Below are positions 32,422 to 41,024 of a stretch of DNA of 64,000 nt, in pieces. The notes below the pieces were generated by a model. That model ran no database searches. It saw only the letters and a list, made by a program, of their open reading frames with translations, and was not told where the DNA came from. A program made the position numbers and the translations under genes. Source of the stretch: Fimenecus sp052273625 (lineage in GTDB: Bacteria > Bacillota > Clostridia > Oscillospirales > Acutalibacteraceae); contig DAVZHW010000007.1 in NCBI GenBank assembly GCA_052273625.1, positions 1-64,000 of the forward strand. Reading direction: 5' to 3'. Numbering within the stretch: the first letter of the stretch is position 1; each line of letters begins with the position of its first letter.

Positions 32422-35400
32422 TTATTTGAAGTACTTAACAGCAGATTCAAACATTTTAATATCATAATTGCCGGGTACATTCTTGTAAAGTCCCGAGCCG
32501 ATACGCTCACTGTGTCCCATCTTACCGAATACTCTGCCGTCGGGAGAGGTGATCCCCTCGATTGCAAACATTGAGTCATTGGGGTTGAACTGAACATCAT
32601 TTGTAGCGTTACCCGAAAGGTCAACATACTGTGTGGCAATCTGACCGTTTTCGGCAAGCTTTCTGATAAGCTCCTCGCTCGCCAGGAATCTGCCCTCACC
32701 GTGTGAAATCGGAACATTGTAAACCTCGCCGACATCGGTAAGTGCAAGCCACGGAGATTTATTTGACGCAATTCTCGTTCTTACAATCTTCGACTGGTGT
32801 CTTGCGATAGTGTTGAATGTAAGAGTCGGGCAATTTTCGTCTGTGTCAATAATCTTTCCGTACGGTACAAGTCCCAGCTTAATAAGAGCCTGGAAGCCGT
32901 TGCAGATACCGCACATAAGACCGTCTCTGTTTTCAAGGAGGTCTGTTACGCCCTCTTTGACAGCCGAGTTTCTGAAGAAAGCAGTTATAAACTTACCGCT
33001 TCCGTCAGGCTCGTCGCCGCCCGAGAAGCCGCCGGGGATAAATACCATCTGTGCTGTTTTGAGCTTTGTCGCAAACTCCTCAACGCTCGACTGAATTGCG
33101 GAAGATGTGAGGTTTTTGATAACTATGATTTCGGGCTCTGCTCCTGCGTCTCTCACAGCCTTTGCGCTGTCAAACTCGCAGTTTGTACCCGGGAATGCAG
33201 GGATAAGCACCTTGGGTCTTGCGCATTTAATTGCGGGTGCGGGATAGCTTTCTGCCTTGTAGGAGAAGCTCTCAACCGTCTTTGCCTCGTCGGTGATGTT
33301 GCAGGAATATACCTTTTCGAGTTTATCCTCATAGAGCTTGTCAAGCTTTTCGGCAGAAACGCTCTCTGCACCGTAAACAAAGGTCTTGTCCTCTGTAATT
33401 TCGCCGACAATTTCCATACCGTCCGCAGCTTCAACCTCAAGAATGAACGAAGCGTAGTTGTAGCCGAATATATCGTCAAGCGAAAGCTTTGAATCGAACT
33501 TAAAGCCGAAGCCGTTGCCCATTGCCGATTTAAGCACCGCCTCCGCAACACCGCCGAGACCGAGTGTATAGCAGGAAACAGCCTTACCGCTTCTCAAAAG
33601 AGAAGTTACCTTGTCAAATGCTTCAAGCAAAGCAGAGGTTTTCGGAAGTCCGTTTTCGTCAAGCTCTGTTCTTACGATAACAACCTTGTTGCCTGCCTTT
33701 TTGAATTCGGGGGAAACAATATCTTTTGTCTTTTCTGTCGTAACAGCGAATGAAACAAGTGTGGGCGGAACATCCAGATCCTCGAACGAGCCGCTCATTG
33801 AGTCCTTACCGCCGATTGAACCTATCGAAAGCTCCTTTTGAGCCTCGAAAGCACCGAGCAACGCCGCAAGAGGCTTGCCCCAACGCTTACCGTCCTGACC
33901 GGGCTTTTCAAAATACTCCTGGAATGTAAGATATACATCCTCAAATTTTGCACCTGTTGCGATAAGCTTACATACAGACTCAACAACTGCAAGGTATGCG
34001 CCGTGATAGGGGCTTTTTTCGGTTATAAACGGATTGTAACCCCACGCCATAAGAGAGCAATCATCTGTGTGCTTTTTCTCAACGCTTATCTTCTGTACCA
34101 TTGCCTGAATGGGTGTTCTCTGATTTTTACCGCCGAAGGGCATAAGCACCGTGCCTGCGCCGATAGTGGAGTCGAAGCGCTCGGAAAGACCTCTCTTTGA
34201 GCAAATGTTCAAATCAGAGGACATCTTTTCCATATTTTCAACGAAAGAGCCGTCAATCACCTTTTTGTAGTCCTGAGGCTTTTCGGGTGTGATTGTAATA
34301 TGCTTGTCCGCACCGTTTGAGTTTAAGAACTCACGGCTTATATCGACAATCTTGTTGCCGTTCCAAGTCATTGTAAGACGGGGCTCTGCCTTTACGACCG
34401 CAACGGGAGTAGCCTCAAGATTTTCCTTGTGTGCAAGAGCCAAAAATGCGTCAACATTTTCTTTCTCGACAACAACAGCCATTCTCTCCTGCGACTCGGA
34501 AATTGCAAGCTCCGTACCGTCAAGTCCCTCGTATTTTTTCGGAACTGCGTTAAGGTCAATATCAAGACCGTCCGCAAGCTCGCCGATAGCAACCGAAACA
34601 CCGCCTGCGCCGAAGTCGTTACAACGCTTAATCATAAGGCAAGCCTCTTTATTTCTAAAGAGTCTTTGAAGCTTTCTCTCCTCGGGAGCGTTACCTTTTT
34701 GAACCTCTGCGCCGCAGGTTTCAACCGAATGTGCATTGTGAGCCTTTGAAGAGCCTGTTGCACCGCCGATACCGTCACGGCCTGTTCTACCGCCCAAAAG
34801 GATAACTACATCATCGGGATCGGGTACCTCCCGTCTTACATTTTCCTGCGGAGCGGCTGCTATTACAGCACCGATTTCCATTCTCTTTGCCGCATAACCG
34901 GGGTGATAAATTTCATCAACAATACCTGTTGCAAGACCTATCTGGTTACCGTATGACGAATAGCCTGCGGCAGCGGTTGTAACAAGCTTTCTCTGCGGAA
35001 GCTTACCCGGGATGGTTTCGCTTACGGGAACGGTAGGATCAGCCGCACCCGTTACACGCATAGCGCCGTAAACATAGCTTCTGCCCGAAAGCGGGTCACG
35101 GATAGCACCGCCGATACAGGTAGCGGCACCGCCGAAGGGCTCAATTTCAGTCGGGTGGTTATGTGTTTCATTCTTAAAGAGAAGAAGCCACGGCTCTTTT
35201 TTGCCGTCAACCTCAATTTCGATTTTAACCGTACAAGCGTTGATTTCCTCGGACTCGTCCAATTTATCAAGCTTGCCGTTTTTCTTCAAATATTTAACGG
35301 CAACCGTTGCCAAGTCCATAAGGCAAACGGGCTTTGTTCTGCCCAAATCCTTGCGGACAGCCATATAGTCATCATACGCACTCTGCAAAAGCTCGTCCTC

Positions 35401-36108
35401 AAACCTTGCGTCATCGATAACCGTCAGGAATGTTGTGTGACGGCAATGGTCTGACCAATATGTGTCTATCATACGGATTTCCGTAAGGGTGGGGTCTCTG
35501 TGCTCGGACTTAAAGTAGTCCTGACAGAATTTAATATCGTCCTTATCCATTGCAAGACCGTAGTCCTCAACGAATTTTGCAAGCTCCGCTTCGTCATAAG
35601 CGTTAAAGCCGTCAAGAGTTTTAACCGTTGTGGGAACGGCATAATCAACCTTGAGTGTTTCAAACTTATCAAGCGTGGCCTCTCTTGCTTCAACGGGGTT
35701 TATAACATACTTTTTAATCTCGTCAATATCACTCTGTGAAAGCTCGCCGTAAAGAGCGTAAACCTTTGCAGAACGGATAAGCGGTCTGTCGCCCTGCGAA
35801 ATAATCTGAATACACTGTGCGGCAGAGTCGGCTCTCTGGTCGAACTGACCGGGAAGATACTCAACAGCAAAAACGGTTGCGCCGTCCGTGTTTATCTCTT
35901 CACTTGCAATGTCAAGCTGAGGCTCTGAAAATACGGTCTTAACCGAATAATCAAAAAGCTCTTTAGTGATATTTTCAGCGTCATATCTGTTTATAATTCT
36001 GACATCTTCAAGGCTTTTAATTCCCAAAAGATTTCTTGCATCACCGAGTAGTGCTTTGGCTTCGTTTGCCAATTCCTTTTTCTTTTCAACGAAAATTCTG
36101 TAAACCAA
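32422..36108 (-). CDS. purL: PurL: phosphoribosylformylglycinamidine synthase, clade-II long form
   Basis: This single large chain converts FGAR, glutamine and ATP to FGAM. The 1228-residue protein has a short N-terminal PurS-like region, two AIRS/PurM-like halves (ETHNHPTEIEPFGGAATCIG near residue 290, and a second near 700), and a C-terminal glutaminase domain (about 970-1228) with the nucleophile in MCGICNGFQAL and the SHGEGRF loop. The start codon is TTG, 7 bases after AAGGAGGT, and that ribosome binding site is embedded in the last codons of purD. It is the last pur gene. Confidence 0.95.
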   Translation of the reverse strand: MVYRIFVEKKKELANEAKALLGDARNLLGIKSLEDVRIINRYDAENITKELFDYSVKTVFSEPQLDIASEEINTDGATVFAVEYLPGQFDQRADSAAQCIQIISQGDRPLIRSAKVYALYGELSQSDIDEIKKYVINPVEAREATLDKFETLKVDYAVPTTVKTLDGFNAYDEAELAKFVEDYGLAMDKDDIKFCQDYFKSEHRDPTLTEIRMIDTYWSDHCRHTTFLTVIDDARFEDELLQSAYDDYMAVRKDLGRTKPVCLMDLATVAVKYLKKNGKLDKLDESEEINACTVKIEIEVDGKKEPWLLLFKNETHNHPTEIEPFGGAATCIGGAIRDPLSGRSYVYGAMRVTGAADPTVPVSETIPGKLPQRKLVTTAAAGYSSYGNQIGLATGIVDEIYHPGYAAKRMEIGAVIAAAPQENVRREVPDPDDVVILLGGRTGRDGIGGATGSSKAHNAHSVETCGAEVQKGNAPEERKLQRLFRNKEACLMIKRCNDFGAGGVSVAIGELADGLDIDLNAVPKKYEGLDGTELAISESQERMAVVVEKENVDAFLALAHKENLEATPVAVVKAEPRLTMTWNGNKIVDISREFLNSNGADKHITITPEKPQDYKKVIDGSFVENMEKMSSDLNICSKRGLSERFDSTIGAGTVLMPFGGKNQRTPIQAMVQKISVEKKHTDDCSLMAWGYNPFITEKSPYHGAYLAVVESVCKLIATGAKFEDVYLTFQEYFEKPGQDGKRWGKPLAALLGAFEAQKELSIGSIGGKDSMSGSFEDLDVPPTLVSFAVTTEKTKDIVSPEFKKAGNKVVIVRTELDENGLPKTSALLEAFDKVTSLLRSGKAVSCYTLGLGGVAEAVLKSAMGNGFGFKFDSKLSLDDIFGYNYASFILEVEAADGMEIVGEITEDKTFVYGAESVSAEKLDKLYEDKLEKVYSCNITDEAKTVESFSYKAESYPAPAIKCARPKVLIPAFPGTNCEFDSAKAVRDAGAEPEIIVIKNLTSSAIQSSVEEFATKLKTAQMVFIPGGFSGGDEPDGSGKFITAFFRNSAVKEGVTDLLENRDGLMCGICNGFQALIKLGLVPYGKIIDTDENCPTLTFNTIARHQSKIVRTRIASNKSPWLALTDVGEVYNVPISHGEGRFLASEELIRKLAENGQIATQYVDLSGNATNDVQFNPNDSMFAIEGITSPDGRVFGKMGHSERIGSGLYKNVPGNYDIKMFESAVKYFK

Positions 36109-36111
36109 GAA

Positions 36112-37380
36112 TTATACCTCCTTGCATTTAAGCGCCTTTTGTCCGATATCGTGCCTGTAATAAGCATTGCCGAAGCAAATCTTCTCAACGGCATTATACG
36201 ACAAATCTATCGCCTGTTCAAGTGTATCTGCAATCTTTGTAACGCCTAAAACTCGTCCGCCGTTTGTCAAAAGCTTTCCGTTTTCGAGTTTTGCGCCTGC
36301 AACATAGACATTATCCTCGACTTCCTCGGGAATTGTAATTTCATATCCCTTTTCATATTTAACGGGATAGCCCTCGGACGCCATAATTACACAGCAAGCG
36401 CTTTTGTCGGAGAATTTAACCTCGCAGTCGGCAAGAGTTTCATCTGTAACAGCTTTCATAACCGTGAGCAAATCGCTCTCTAAAAGCGGAAGAACAACCT
36501 GTGTTTCGGGGTCGCCGAAGCGGCAGTTGTATTCAATAACCTTAGGTCCTTTTTCCGTGAGCATAAGACCGAAGTAAAGGCAACCCTTAAAGGTTCTGCC
36601 CTCTTTATTCATAGCGTCGATTGTCGGAAGGAAAATCTTTTCCATACATTCGTCGGCGATTGCTTTTGTGTAATAAGGGTTGGGTGCAACCGTGCCCATG
36701 CCGCCGGTGTTGAGACCCGTGTCATTGTCGCCTGCACGCTTGTGATCCATTGACGAAATCATAGGAACAACCGTTTTGCCGTCCGTAAACGAGAGAACCG
36801 AAACCTCGGGACCCGTCAAAAATTCCTCGATTACGATACTGTCGCCGCTTTTTCCGAACTGCTTGTCCTTCATTATCGAAACGACAGCGTTTTTAGCCTC
36901 ATCCCTTGTCATTGCGATAATAACGCCCTTGCCGAGAGCCAAACCGTCAGCCTTAACGACTGTGGGGATAGGACAGCTTTCAACATATTTCAAAGCCTCG
37001 TCGGCATCTGCGAAAACCTCATACTGTGCGGTGGGAATGTTATATTTTTTCATAAGGTCCTTTGAGAAAACCTTGCTTCCCTCGATTATAGCCGCATTTT
37101 TCCTCGGTCCGAAGCAGGGAATACCCTTTTCCTCAAGTGCGTCAACCATACCGAGCACCAACGGATCGTCGGGTGCTACTACGGCATAATCTATTTTGTT
37201 TTCAACCGCAAACAGGGCAGCCTTTTCAATATCCGTAGCGCCGATATTTACAAGCTCTGCGTCCTTTGCCATTCCGCCGTTTCCGGGGAGAGCGTAAATT
37301 TTTTCAACGCCCTTGTTTTCCTTGATTTTTTTGATGATAGCGTGTTCTCTTCCGCCACCGCCGACAACCATTATTTTCAT
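36112..37380 (-). CDS. purD: PurD: phosphoribosylamine-glycine ligase
   Basis: PurD joins phosphoribosylamine and glycine to make GAR. The 422-residue ATP-grasp protein starts MKIMVVGGGGREHAI, the usual PurD opening, and has the ATP-grasp loop GLALGKGV near residues 145-152 and the metal site EYNCRFGDPETQ near 284-295. It sits 11 bases from the AICAR formyltransferase gene and its last codons hold the purL ribosome binding site. Confidence 0.96.
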   Translation of the reverse strand: MKIMVVGGGGREHAIIKKIKENKGVEKIYALPGNGGMAKDAELVNIGATDIEKAALFAVENKIDYAVVAPDDPLVLGMVDALEEKGIPCFGPRKNAAIIEGSKVFSKDLMKKYNIPTAQYEVFADADEALKYVESCPIPTVVKADGLALGKGVIIAMTRDEAKNAVVSIMKDKQFGKSGDSIVIEEFLTGPEVSVLSFTDGKTVVPMISSMDHKRAGDNDTGLNTGGMGTVAPNPYYTKAIADECMEKIFLPTIDAMNKEGRTFKGCLYFGLMLTEKGPKVIEYNCRFGDPETQVVLPLLESDLLTVMKAVTDETLADCEVKFSDKSACCVIMASEGYPVKYEKGYEITIPEEVEDNVYVAGAKLENGKLLTNGGRVLGVTKIADTLEQAIDLSYNAVEKICFGNAYYRHDIGQKALKCKEV

Positions 37381-37391
37381 TGTGTTACCTC

Positions 37392-38576
37392 TTAATGATG
37401 GAATAATCTCATACCTGTAAATGCCATTGCCATACCGTGCTTATCACAGCACTCGATAACGACATCATCTCTGATTGAACCGCCCGGCTCTGCAATGTAT
37501 TTAACGCCCGAACGGAATGCTCTCTCGATATTATCGGAGAATGGGAAGAATGCGTCAGAGCCTAATGCTACATCGGTTTTGGTAGCAAGATAAGCCATTT
37601 GCTCTTCGTGTGTAAAGGGCTCGGGCTTTACAGTGAAATACCTCTCCCATACGCCGTCAGCGCATACATCCTCTTCGTTCTGATTGATATATCCGTCAAT
37701 TACATTATCTCTGTCGGGTCTGCCTATATCCTCTCTGAAGGGAAGATTGATAACCTTGTCCGCCTGTCTCAAGAACCAAGTGTCTGCTTTTGTACCTGCA
37801 AGGCGTGTGCAGTGAATTCTTGACTGCTGACCTGCGCCGACACCGATAGCCTGTCCGTCAACGGCATAGCAAACCGAGTTTGACTGTGTGTATTTGAGTG
37901 TGATAAGTGCAACAATCAAATCACGAACTGCACTTTCGGGCAAATCCTTATTCTTTGTAACAACATTTTTGAGCAAATCGGCGTCAATTTTGAAATTGTT
38001 TCTGCCCTGCTCAAATGTAATTCCGAACACCTGCTTTTTCTCCTGCTGTGCGGGAACATAATTCGGATCGATTTTAACTATATTATAATTGCCTTTTCTT
38101 TTCTGTTTGAGAATTTCAAGTGCCTCAGGCTCGTATCCGGGTGCGATGATTCCGTCGGAAACCTCACGCTTAATCATCTTTGCGGTGGTAACATCGCAAA
38201 CATCCGAAAGTGCAACCCAGTCGCCGAATGAGCACATTCTGTCCGTACCTCTTGCTCTTGCATAAGCGCAAGCAAGCGGAGACTCGTCAAGTCCCTCAAT
38301 ATCGTCAACAAAGCAAGCCTTTTTAAGAGTATCCGAAAGCGGGATACCCACAGCCGCCGAAGTGGGACTTACATGCTTGAACGAGGTAACGGCAGGAAGT
38401 CCGAGAGCCTCTTTAAGCTCCTTTACAAGCTGCCAAGAGTTGAAAGCGTCAAGGAAATTTATGTAACCCGGTCTGCCGCACAAAATCTCAATCGGCAAAT
38501 CGCTTCCGTCCTCCATATAAATTTTAGACGGCTTCTGATTGGGGTTACAGCCGTATTTAAGCTCAAATTCTTTCAT
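37392..38576 (-). CDS. Stand-alone AICAR formyltransferase
   Basis: This 394-residue protein resembles only the C-terminal, transformylase half of PurH: it has the catalytic Lys-His pair in TSFKHVSPTSAA near residues 65-76, QQSRIHCTRLAG and SDAFFPFSD. It lacks the N-terminal IMP cyclohydrolase domain, whose reaction should be done by the PurO-type protein immediately upstream in the operon. Together they convert AICAR to IMP. A separate transformylase of this size is found in some Clostridia and archaea. Confidence 0.9.
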   Translation of the reverse strand: MKEFELKYGCNPNQKPSKIYMEDGSDLPIEILCGRPGYINFLDAFNSWQLVKELKEALGLPAVTSFKHVSPTSAAVGIPLSDTLKKACFVDDIEGLDESPLACAYARARGTDRMCSFGDWVALSDVCDVTTAKMIKREVSDGIIAPGYEPEALEILKQKRKGNYNIVKIDPNYVPAQQEKKQVFGITFEQGRNNFKIDADLLKNVVTKNKDLPESAVRDLIVALITLKYTQSNSVCYAVDGQAIGVGAGQQSRIHCTRLAGTKADTWFLRQADKVINLPFREDIGRPDRDNVIDGYINQNEEDVCADGVWERYFTVKPEPFTHEEQMAYLATKTDVALGSDAFFPFSDNIERAFRSGVKYIAEPGGSIRDDVVIECCDKHGMAMAFTGMRLFHH

Positions 38577-38586
38577 CTTCGTTACC

Positions 38587-39303
38587 TCACTTGTTTTTAT
38601 TAACTATTCTTGACTCGTATTTACCTGTTTCGATGTCAATATATCTTACGAAAAGTGAAACCTTGTTGTCCTCGTTGAGATTTTCCCAGATAAGCTTTGT
38701 AAGAGAATCAATATCCATATCGGGAAGCTCAACCGTTTTCGGCTCGCCCTCGAAGCTCGGAAGCGGATTCCCGTCGCATTTATAAGTGTGGATGAATTTT
38801 GCTTTGCCGCAAAGGGGATTTTGATATGCATAGGTGTATCTCTGACAGGAGCTGCCGTCGCCGTCTGCCGATTTAAGGATTGACATAGCGTAGTTCATTT
38901 CGCCGTTGTCAAGGTGGATAATACCCGAAATTCTCGGTGTGAAGTTCGGTGCGTCGTCCTCGAACTCTCTTGTACGAAGAGCCTGCTCAAAGGTCATCTG
39001 CTTATCCATAAGCTCATAAATCGTATCGGTCTGGTCGCCGTTTGTAACAATCGTCTTGTTACCGAGAACTCTTACGGGAGCGTAGATGATAAGGTGGGGG
39101 TCAACCATCTTTGACTCATCAAAAGCCTGAGTGCGAATGCCCTCGCCGTCCTCAACAAACACACGGTTTCTGCTGTTCTCGCTTCTGCCCATAATGAAAT
39201 AAGCCGTAACAGCCTTTTTGCCGTCTGCGCTCTTACCTATCATAATTCCCCTGCCGTGATATGCGAGAGAATTAAGCTCTTCCTTAATCGATTTTATCTC
39301 CAT
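38587..39303 (-). CDS. purO: Archaeal-type IMP cyclohydrolase (PurO family)
   Basis: The 238-residue protein starts after AAAGGA at ATG 39303; a six-residue upstream extension has no ribosome binding site of its own. The opening LAYHGRGI and AYFIMGRSENSRNR match the PurO family (PF07826), which closes FAICAR to IMP and is unrelated to the cyclohydrolase domain of PurH. It follows purN and precedes the AICAR formyltransferase, exactly where PurH would be. I am confident of the family and infer the function from this context. Confidence 0.85.
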   Translation of the reverse strand: MEIKSIKEELNSLAYHGRGIMIGKSADGKKAVTAYFIMGRSENSRNRVFVEDGEGIRTQAFDESKMVDPHLIIYAPVRVLGNKTIVTNGDQTDTIYELMDKQMTFEQALRTREFEDDAPNFTPRISGIIHLDNGEMNYAMSILKSADGDGSSCQRYTYAYQNPLCGKAKFIHTYKCDGNPLPSFEGEPKTVELPDMDIDSLTKLIWENLNEDNKVSLFVRYIDIETGKYESRIVNKNK

Positions 39304-39324
39304 AAAGCAATATCCTTTCAAAAT

Positions 39325-39960
39325 TTATACGATATAAGTCCTGCCGTTTTCGATTTTTATTTTACCCGAGCACATAAGCTCGACAGATTCGGGGAGAATT
39401 TTCCACTCCGCCTGCTCCATAACTCGTTTCTGAAGCACCTCGGGAGTATCGTTTTCCTCGATATAAACTGCCCTTTGCATAACAATCGGTCCGCCGTCGG
39501 GAATTTCATTTACGATATGCACCGTTGCGCCCGTAACCTTAACGCCCTTTTTGAGAGCCGCCTCGTGAACATGAAGTCCGTAAAAGCCCTCGCCGCAAAA
39601 GGACGGAATAAGCGACGGATGAACATTGAGAATTTTATTCTTATAATGAGTCGTGAAATTCTCGCTCAAAATCGACATAAAGCCTGCAAGGACAATAAGG
39701 TCGATTTTGTTTTCGTCAAGTATTCTTATAATTTCGCTTTCAAAGTCGGAATGAGAATTGAAATTCTTTTTAAGCACCGTGTAGGTGTCAATCTCCGCTT
39801 TTTTCGCTCTTTCAAGGGCGAAAGCCCCCTCTTTATTTGAAATTACAAGCTTGATTTTACCGCTTTTGATTATTCCGCTTTTTTCTGCGTCAATAAGCGC
39901 CTGCAAATTTGTTCCGCCGCCCGAAACGAGAACGGCTATGTTCATTTTATCGGTATGCAT
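39325..39960 (-). CDS. purN: PurN: GAR transformylase
   Basis: PurN formylates GAR with 10-formyl-tetrahydrofolate. The 211-residue protein has the substrate-binding VSGGGTNLQALID near residues 12-24 and the catalytic region NVHPSLIPSFCGEGFYGLHV with the later GATVHIVNEIPDGGPI; Asn, His and Asp of the catalytic triad are present. It is 16 bases downstream of purM. Confidence 0.95.
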   Translation of the reverse strand: MHTDKMNIAVLVSGGGTNLQALIDAEKSGIIKSGKIKLVISNKEGAFALERAKKAEIDTYTVLKKNFNSHSDFESEIIRILDENKIDLIVLAGFMSILSENFTTHYKNKILNVHPSLIPSFCGEGFYGLHVHEAALKKGVKVTGATVHIVNEIPDGGPIVMQRAVYIEENDTPEVLQKRVMEQAEWKILPESVELMCSGKIKIENGRTYIV

Positions 39961-39976
39961 AATAACTCTCCGAATA

Positions 39977-41020
39977 TCAGCAAATTTCGATTTTGTCTTC
40001 TGATTTAACGATTTCGCCGATTACATAAGCGTCCTCGCCGTTAGCCTTGAGTATTTCAAGAGCCTTGTCTGCGTCAGCCTTTGAAACAACAATGCTCATT
40101 CCGACGCCCATATTAAAGGTGTTGAACATATCTCTTTCGGAAATATTGCCTGTCTTTGCAAGAAGCTCGAAAATCGGAAGCACACGAACGGCGCTTCTCT
40201 CGATTTTAGCGCAAAGTCCGTCGGGGATACTTCTCGGAATGTTCTCATAGAAGCCGCCGCCTGTAATGTGAGAAATACCCTTAACCTTAACCTGCTCCAT
40301 AAGTGCAAGAACGGGTTTAACATAAATTCTTGTAGGTGTAAGGAGTGTTTCGCCGATTGACCTTCCGCCAAGCTCGGCAACAGGAGATTTTATATCGGAA
40401 TTTTCAACGTCAAATACCTTTCTGACAAGTGAAAATCCGTTTGAGTGAACACCGCTTGAGGGAAGCGCTATGACAACATCGCCCTCGCACATTGTTTTAT
40501 TGTCAATGATTTTATCCTTATCGACAACGCCTGTGCAATAGCCTGCAAGGTCATATTCGTCAATCGGATAAAAACCGGGCATCTCTGCGGTTTCACCGCC
40601 GATAAGAGCAGCGCCCGACTGAACACAGCCGTCGCAAACACCCTTTACTATATCGGCAATCTTCTCGGGAACATTCTTTCCGCAAGCGATATAGTCAAGG
40701 AAGAAAAGCGGTTTAGCGCCGCTGCAAATAATGTCATTTACGCACATTGCAACGCAGTCTATACCAACCGTGTCATGCTTGTCCATAAGGAAAGCGAGTT
40801 TCAGCTTTGTACCAACGCCGTCTGTACCGCTTACAAGCACAGGCTTTGTGATACCTGTGAGGTCAAGCTCAAAAAGGCCTCCGAAGCCGCCGACATCCGA
40901 GCAAACACCCGAAGTCATTGTGGTAGCGATATGCTTTTTCATAAGCTCGACAGCCTTATAGCCTGCCGTAATATCAACTCCCGCCTGAGCGTAAACATCT
41001 GATTTTGAATTGTTAATCAT
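39977..41020 (-). CDS. purM: PurM: AIR synthase
   Basis: PurM makes aminoimidazole ribotide from FGAM with ATP. The 347-residue protein has the family's GGFGGLFEL and SGTDGVGTKLKLAF near residues 45-85, then VNDIICSGAKPLFFLDY and GGETAEMPGFY. I chose the ATG at 41020, which follows an AAGGAA site and lies 4 bases after the purF stop; the longer frame begins inside purF. Confidence 0.95.
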   Translation of the reverse strand: MINNSKSDVYAQAGVDITAGYKAVELMKKHIATTMTSGVCSDVGGFGGLFELDLTGITKPVLVSGTDGVGTKLKLAFLMDKHDTVGIDCVAMCVNDIICSGAKPLFFLDYIACGKNVPEKIADIVKGVCDGCVQSGAALIGGETAEMPGFYPIDEYDLAGYCTGVVDKDKIIDNKTMCEGDVVIALPSSGVHSNGFSLVRKVFDVENSDIKSPVAELGGRSIGETLLTPTRIYVKPVLALMEQVKVKGISHITGGGFYENIPRSIPDGLCAKIERSAVRVLPIFELLAKTGNISERDMFNTFNMGVGMSIVVSKADADKALEILKANGEDAYVIGEIVKSEDKIEIC

Positions 41021-41024
41021 AACC

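Noticed and set aside
32797..33492. 231-codon plus-strand frame opposite purL
   Set aside because: It is Cys/Val/Arg-rich, has no start signal, and purL motifs are intact on the other strand.
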